A stretch of DNA of 35,670 bases from an uncultured Clostridium sp. (lineage in GTDB: Bacteria; Bacillota; Clostridia; TANB77; CAG-508). This document shows positions 32,105-35,670 of the stretch, piece by piece. The notes beneath the pieces are model-generated. The model saw only the letters and a list, made by a program, of their open reading frames with translations. It was not told where the DNA came from and did not search any database. The stretch covers positions 1-35,670 of the forward strand of contig CAMMMI010000003.1 of assembly GCA_946497905.1 (NCBI GenBank), in the 5' to 3' direction. The stretch's first letter is position 1. Each line of letters starts with the position of its first letter. Position numbers and translations under genes: made by a program.

Positions 32105-32323
32105 CTACCTTCTTTCCAATTCTTTTATTTTTTTGTTAATAGGGTTTATAATTCCATATACAATCGTATTTTCATATATTTTTTTCCATATTTTTTCTCT
32201 TTTCCAAAATGATTCCTGTTCTATCTTTTCTATAACTTCTAAACAATATATAGCTGTATTCATGCTCCAGCAACCATTACAAATTCTATCGCTACACCAA
32301 TTATAAAATTCTTTATATTTCAT
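32105..32323 (-). CDS. Phage hypothetical protein (72 residues)
   Basis: MKYKEFYNWCSDRICNGCWS, then helical. Contains a C-x4-C-x2-C cluster (CSDRICNGC). Its start overlaps the end of the upstream gene by four bases (ATGA-type). Unknown. Confidence 0.55.
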   Translation of the reverse strand: MKYKEFYNWCSDRICNGCWSMNTAIYCLEVIEKIEQESFWKREKIWKKIYENTIVYGIINPINKKIKELERR

Positions 32324-32541
32324 TGTTTCTTTTCTCCTTCTATAACATTTAATAATTTTTGTGGAAATATTTCTAATATAGTCTCTTCATTTGCTGTCAT
32401 TTGTTTTCTACATTCTTCTGTTACTTTATCTAATATAGATTCTAAAAATTCTACTTTTTGATAAAGTAAATTTATTGTGACTGTATCATCTTCTGTTGTT
32501 TCTAGTTTCCTGTTTATATTTTCTATTTCTTCTTTATTCAT
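32320..32541 (-). CDS. Phage hypothetical coiled protein (73 residues)
   Basis: MNKEEIENINRKLETTEDDT, then VTINLLYQKVEFLESILDKV. Helical and acidic. Good GGAGG start. Unknown function. Confidence 0.55.
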   Translation of the reverse strand: MNKEEIENINRKLETTEDDTVTINLLYQKVEFLESILDKVTEECRKQMTANEETILEIFPQKLLNVIEGEKKQ

Positions 32542-32554
32542 TAGTTATTCCTCC

Positions 32555-33001
32555 TTACCTTAATACTGGTATTCCACAAGTATTGATATCTTTTTTCTTT
32601 AAGCCTTCTCTATCTAATTTAAAATAACTCATATTTTCTCCAAGTGGTCTTGGTTCTGGTAACCATATATCATTTTGCCAATTTATATGTTTTGCCATTC
32701 CTCCACATTTACATCTTATAATAAATGGGCACGGCATTATTTTGTCTTTTCCTTCTACACCTACTTCAAGCCACATTTTCCAAGTCTTGCCACATTCTTC
32801 GCATTCATAAGTCATTGCACCATGTACTAAAGTATTTCCCATCTCTTCCTCTACTTTTATTAGAGTTTTTATTTTCTCTTCATTATTTAATCTTTCTTCT
32901 TGCACTTTTTCTTCTCTCTGTTTTTGTAATTCTTTTATATTAACAATATCTATTCTGTTTCTTCTTCTTTCCTTTGCTCTTTTATTTCTTGCATAACTCA
33001 T
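32555..33001 (-). CDS. Phage zinc-ribbon protein (148 residues)
   Basis: A basic N-terminus (MSYARNKRAKERRRNRIDIV), coiled coil, then a zinc ribbon: YECEECGKTWKMW and later FIIRCKCGGMAKH (CEEC...CKC). Probably binds nucleic acid. The start at 33001 is chosen for GGAG seven bases upstream; the frame is open to 33034. Exact role unknown. Confidence 0.65.
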   Translation of the reverse strand: MSYARNKRAKERRRNRIDIVNIKELQKQREEKVQEERLNNEEKIKTLIKVEEEMGNTLVHGAMTYECEECGKTWKMWLEVGVEGKDKIMPCPFIIRCKCGGMAKHINWQNDIWLPEPRPLGENMSYFKLDREGLKKKDINTCGIPVLR

Positions 33002-33003
33002 CT

Positions 33004-33186
33004 TTATTCTCCTTTCTCTAAACACTCTGGGCATTTATCAAACCATTCCCCATTTATGTTTTTACTTTTCCAGTTGTTTGCTTTTTTATAATCTACTGCC
33101 TCTTGAAAATCCATGAAGTCATCTATACTATTGCTACAAAAATCACATTGCAATTCATATTTATTTCCATATCTTTCTATACTCAT
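33004..33186 (-). CDS. Small phage zinc-ribbon protein (60 residues)
   Basis: MSIERYGNKYELQCDFCSNS and WFDKCPECLEKGE at the end: two C-x2-C knuckles spaced as in a rubredoxin-like ribbon. GAGGAAG precedes the ATG. Unknown function. Confidence 0.65.
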   Translation of the reverse strand: MSIERYGNKYELQCDFCSNSIDDFMDFQEAVDYKKANNWKSKNINGEWFDKCPECLEKGE

Positions 33187-33404
33187 CTTTCTTCCTCTAC
33201 TTTCTCGACTGAATTTTCAATTGTTTTTTCATAATTTGAACAATAAAACATATCTTCAACTTGCTCCATAGCTTCTCTGTAACCTTCATGATATTGTTCA
33301 ATTTTTATTTTTTCTATTTTTTCTTTTTGCATATCATTGTTCTTTAACCAATTTATTTGTTTTAAGAATTTATCTGTATCTATATTTTCAGCTTTATAAA
33401 TCAT
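33183..33404 (-). CDS. Phage hypothetical protein (73 residues)
   Basis: MIYKAENIDTDKFLKQINWL, helical and acidic, ENSVEKVEEER at the end. It overlaps the next start by four bases. Unknown. Confidence 0.5.
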   Translation of the reverse strand: MIYKAENIDTDKFLKQINWLKNNDMQKEKIEKIKIEQYHEGYREAMEQVEDMFYCSNYEKTIENSVEKVEEER

Positions 33405-33431
33405 CTTTCACTTTCCTTTCAAAATATTGTT

Positions 33432-33680
33432 TTATTGAAAATATCTCTCACTATGTTCTACTCTGTGTTTGTAACTATTGTATATTTCTTGTTTTCCAAA
33501 TCCTTTTGTATCTAAATCATCTAACATATAATTTATTATTTGGCTAAGTTTATCTATCATCTTATCTTTCTTTTCTATCTCTTTATCTTTTTCTTTTAGC
33601 ATATCTTGTAATTCTTTTATAAATAGTATTAATTCACTTTTAGTTTTGTTTTCTAAAGTTACACTATATTCAGCTATCAT
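33432..33680 (-). CDS. Phage coiled-coil protein (82 residues)
   Basis: MIAEYSVTLENKTKSELILF, then KELQDMLKEKDKEIEKKDKM: a heptad coiled coil, with a C-terminal part YNSYKHRVEHSERYF. Start at 33680, with GAGGAG upstream. Unknown. Confidence 0.55.
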   Translation of the reverse strand: MIAEYSVTLENKTKSELILFIKELQDMLKEKDKEIEKKDKMIDKLSQIINYMLDDLDTKGFGKQEIYNSYKHRVEHSERYFQ

Positions 33681-33691
33681 TATATCTCCTC

Positions 33692-33982
33692 TTAATCTAA
33701 CCAATATTGTTTTATAAATTTAAGAGTATGTGGTTTAAAATGCCACCACTTGTCTTTACAATATATCTTTGCAAATATATAACCAATAATTTCATTTTTA
33801 ATTGCATATATACTATTCATTGAGCAACCTATTTTTTGACCATTTAATACTAGTGTTTCTGTTTGTCCTTCTTCTTTCACTATGTAGTCATATTCTATGT
33901 TAAAAGCTTCACAAATGGGTTTTATTGCTTTTAACACTTCAACTCTTTTATCCTTTAATATTTTCATTCCTTCTTTTGTCAT
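33692..33982 (-). CDS. Phage hypothetical protein (96 residues)
   Basis: MTKEGMKILKDKRVEVLKAI, then a small beta part (TETLVLNGQKIGCSMNSIYA). Compact alpha/beta look, no family recognised. Part of the early operon. Confidence 0.55.
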   Translation of the reverse strand: MTKEGMKILKDKRVEVLKAIKPICEAFNIEYDYIVKEEGQTETLVLNGQKIGCSMNSIYAIKNEIIGYIFAKIYCKDKWWHFKPHTLKFIKQYWLD

Positions 33983-33984
33983 TG

Positions 33985-34218
33985 CTAAATCACTTCCTCT
34001 ATTCTATTTAATAATTTTATCCATTGTTTTTTATCAACTTCCATTCCATAACTTTTTGCTTGTTTTATATCATCTCTTATAACACTTAAACACTCATCTG
34101 ATAATTTATCTTCCTCAATTTCTTTTAGTATATAATTAACTGTTAAACTTACTATATAAGTCATTCTTCCTAGTGCATATCTTTCTGCACTTATTATCAT
34201 ATGTTCATAATTACTCAT
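33985..34218 (-). CDS. Phage hypothetical helical protein (77 residues)
   Basis: MSNYEHMIISAERYALGRMT, then helical to KKQWIKLLNRIEEVI. The pattern MxNYEHxIxSAxRYALGRxTYIV is a short family common in Gram-positive phage and mobile-element early regions. Start at 34218, with GGAGGAC upstream inside the previous gene (ATGA overlap). Function unknown. Confidence 0.65.
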   Translation of the reverse strand: MSNYEHMIISAERYALGRMTYIVSLTVNYILKEIEEDKLSDECLSVIRDDIKQAKSYGMEVDKKQWIKLLNRIEEVI

Positions 34219-34394
34219 TGCTTGTCCTCCTTCTTTAATTTTCTTCTGTTTTTGTAGTAACACTTCTTGCAACAATATTCTTGTTTTCTAAATGTAATTT
34301 CAAATTCTTTATTACATACAGGACATCTTCTTATTTGATTTTTATTATATTTCTCTATATTTTCTAATGTTATTTTACTTATATCAATTACCAT
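34215..34394 (-). CDS. Small phage zinc-finger-like protein (59 residues)
   Basis: MVIDISKITLENIEKYNKNQ, then IRRCPVCNKEFEITFRKQEY and CCKKCYYKNRRKL: C-x2-C...C-x2-C with a basic tail, typical of a nucleic-acid-binding zinc ribbon. It ends in an ATGA overlap with the next gene. Confidence 0.65.
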   Translation of the reverse strand: MVIDISKITLENIEKYNKNQIRRCPVCNKEFEITFRKQEYCCKKCYYKNRRKLKKEDKQ

Positions 34395-34674
34395 TTTTTC
34401 TCATCTCTATATAATCGCAAATAATCATATTGTTTTTTGCCATTTCAACTACTATTTCTAAAGCTGTTCTGACATCTCTATGTCTACAATTTGGTCTTTT
34501 GTGTATTCGAGGGTCATCTTCTTTCCATTTAATGATATCAACCATTACTGGACTTAAAAATATCATTTGTATACCTTTTGCAACACATAAGTAATAACAT
34601 TTATCATAAGGTTTCTTACATCTTTTAAATCCTGCTTTTTCAAACTCTTTAATATCTACTATTGGTATTAACAT
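34384..34674 (-). CDS. Phage hypothetical protein (96 residues)
   Basis: MLIPIVDIKEFEKAGFKRCK, then YYLCVAKGIQMIFLSPVMVD and RPNCRHRDVRTALEIVVEMA. Compact, with a few Cys/His but no clear metal motif. Unknown; early operon. Confidence 0.55.
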   Translation of the reverse strand: MLIPIVDIKEFEKAGFKRCKKPYDKCYYLCVAKGIQMIFLSPVMVDIIKWKEDDPRIHKRPNCRHRDVRTALEIVVEMAKNNMIICDYIEMRKNGN

Positions 34675-34675
34675 A

Positions 34676-35128
34676 CTATTTATCCTCCAACAATTCTTCT
34701 AAAACTTTATTTTGTGCTTTTGCATTTCTCCACTCATCTGATAATACATATATATCAGGATGTCTGTTTTGCATATTTATCATGATTATGTTATTTTCTT
34801 CTATCTTTTCTTTTGCTTTTTGTTTTGGTAGATATAATTCACTTAAATATTTCGCTAACCATATATTTTCATGTAGATATCCGTTCATTTTTGTATTTTT
34901 AATTTCTTTGTTTTCTTCTTCTAATTCTTGTATTCTTTCTGTTTTTGGGCAATATTCTTCGCACATTGTCTTTTTTTCTTCTTCTAGCTCTTTTATTCTT
35001 GCTGTTAAACAATCTGCAAATTCGAAGAAAAAATCTTTATTTATGCTCTCTATTATAAAAGATTGTGCTTTTATTTCTTCGTATGCCTTTATAAAATTTT
35101 CTATTCTGCCTTTTTCTATATTACTCAT
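34676..35128 (-). CDS. Phage coiled-coil protein (150 residues)
   Basis: MSNIEKGRIENFIKAYEEIK, then long charged helices (LTARIKELEEEKKTMCEEYC, ERIQELEEENKEIKNTKMNG). The C-terminal part has YVLSDEWRNAKAQNKVLEEL. No domain recognised; possibly structural or replication-associated. It overlaps the previous gene by four bases. Confidence 0.55.
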   Translation of the reverse strand: MSNIEKGRIENFIKAYEEIKAQSFIIESINKDFFFEFADCLTARIKELEEEKKTMCEEYCPKTERIQELEEENKEIKNTKMNGYLHENIWLAKYLSELYLPKQKAKEKIEENNIIMINMQNRHPDIYVLSDEWRNAKAQNKVLEELLEDK

Positions 35129-35361
35129 TTTCTCACCTTCATTCTGTCTTCTATTGTTAAATTATTAAATATAATCTCGTAATCCAATAACTGCAAATGC
35201 TGTTTATCTATTATTTCTTTTGCATTATCTAACTCTATTTGCAAGTTTATTATTTTATCTTCTTGTTCTAATAACTCTTCTGTTTTATGCTTTAAGTTTG
35301 CAAATAGAATTGCTATTAATATAAACATAATTAATATTACTAATGTATTGTATCTGTTCAT
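35125..35361 (-). CDS. Small membrane-anchored coiled coil, Rz-like layout (78 residues)
   Basis: MNRYNTLVILIMFILIAILF is an N-terminal membrane helix, followed by a heptad helix (LLEQEDKIINLQIELDNAKE). The layout resembles Rz-type proteins, but it lies in the early region of a phage of Gram-positive hosts, so lysis function is unlikely. Unknown. Confidence 0.55.
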   Translation of the reverse strand: MNRYNTLVILIMFILIAILFANLKHKTEELLEQEDKIINLQIELDNAKEIIDKQHLQLLDYEIIFNNLTIEDRMKVRK

Positions 35362-35372
35362 TTGTGTACCTC

Positions 35373-35670
35373 CTACTTTATAATTCTTAATTCTAAATCT
35401 GGATATTTCTTCTCAAATAGTTTGTGTTTTAACTTAAATACATCTGTCTGTAATCCTTTTACATCTTCTACTATTGTTTTTCCGTTTTCTATGTATTTAA
35501 AGTCTGCTATGTACTCTATCTTTCTATATTTTTTATCGTTTTTCTTAAAACTTTCTTGCAATAGAAAATGTGGTTGTAGTTCTAAGTTTTGTATTTGTCC
35601 TGCTCTCGATAATATTTTTAATTCTTTATATCTTTTACTTTCTTGTATGCTATCAAATATGTAATCATCT
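35373..35670 (-). CDS. DUF1064-type phage protein, N-terminus beyond window
   Basis: The visible part reads YIFDSIQESKRYKELKILSR, then QNLELQPHFLLQESF, YIADFKYIENGKTIVEDVKG and ELRIIK. This is the DUF1064 family, nuclease-like proteins with the conserved S-x-xE-xxRY...L-xxQ-P-x-F...YxADFxY-xDVKG core; the D...E-D-x-K pattern resembles a PD-(D/E)XK active site. Found in early regions of many Gram-positive phages. The start codon is outside the window. Confidence 0.8.
   Translation of the reverse strand, partial: DDYIFDSIQESKRYKELKILSRAGQIQNLELQPHFLLQESFKKNDKKYRKIEYIADFKYIENGKTIVEDVKGLQTDVFKLKHKLFEKKYPDLELRIIK

Noticed and set aside
1-35670. Alternative genetic code with TGA as tryptophan
   Set aside because: Tryptophan is written TGG throughout, and TGA ends genes in natural places, for example the ATGA overlaps at 34215-34218 and 32320-32323.
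1-35670. CRISPR array or IS element
   Set aside because: I saw no regularly spaced repeats of 23-40 bases and no transposase; the only recombinase is the serine recombinase at the left edge.

Overview
The window is very AT-rich, low-GC Gram-positive DNA, by eye about three quarters A+T. Shine-Dalgarno sites are strong (AGGAGG-like), TAA/TAG/TGA all act as stops, and arginine is written mostly as AGA. The gene set fits an uncultured gut clostridium or relative: ECF sigma/anti-sigma operon, VanY-type peptidase, serine recombinase and siphovirus prophage. I cannot name the species.

Layout, with nearly all genes on the minus strand (read right to left): 35670-30675 is a phage early/middle block of small proteins ending in a DUF1492/ArpU-like late regulator. 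At 30435-30509 lies a phage tRNA-Thr(UGU). From 30419 to 11089 comes a complete siphovirus late operon: a terminase with a small-subunit-like N-terminal extension, portal, minor capsid, scaffold, P22-type coat, connectors, tail tube, tail chaperones, tape measure, tail and baseplate proteins, XhlA-like protein, holin and amidase. The stretch 11016-8268 is a lysogeny/accessory block: HicAB on the plus strand, an ImmA/IrrE-like protein with a lost HExxH motif, a two-TM partner, and an XRE repressor with two matching operator regions. From 7973 to 4481 there are host-type genes (DUF4190 protein, ECF sigma, anti-sigma, VanY peptidase, a truncated deacetylase). From 4306 to 1780 is a nucleotide house-cleaning cluster (ASCH-MazG fusion, phosphatase, pyrophosphatase, HAD). 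At 1676-1 lie a small ORF and a large serine recombinase that runs off the left edge.

The most important observation concerns the codon CGG. By eye I checked every CGG triplet against the reading frame of the gene it lies in. About forty lie out of frame. Exactly five lie in frame, and all five sit where a conserved gene is broken and is restored by a +1 shift that skips the C and reads the next GGN as glycine. The genes are the serine recombinase (codon 14), XRE repressor (codon 15), HicA toxin (codon 34), tape measure (codon 526) and minor capsid protein (codon 181). No gene here appears to use CGG as arginine, while CGU and CGA are used. This suggests CGG is unassigned in this lineage, or is read as a four-base codon CGGN, and that it works as an obligatory +1 frameshift signal in mobile-element genes. 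A systematic one-base insertion error in the assembly is the main alternative.
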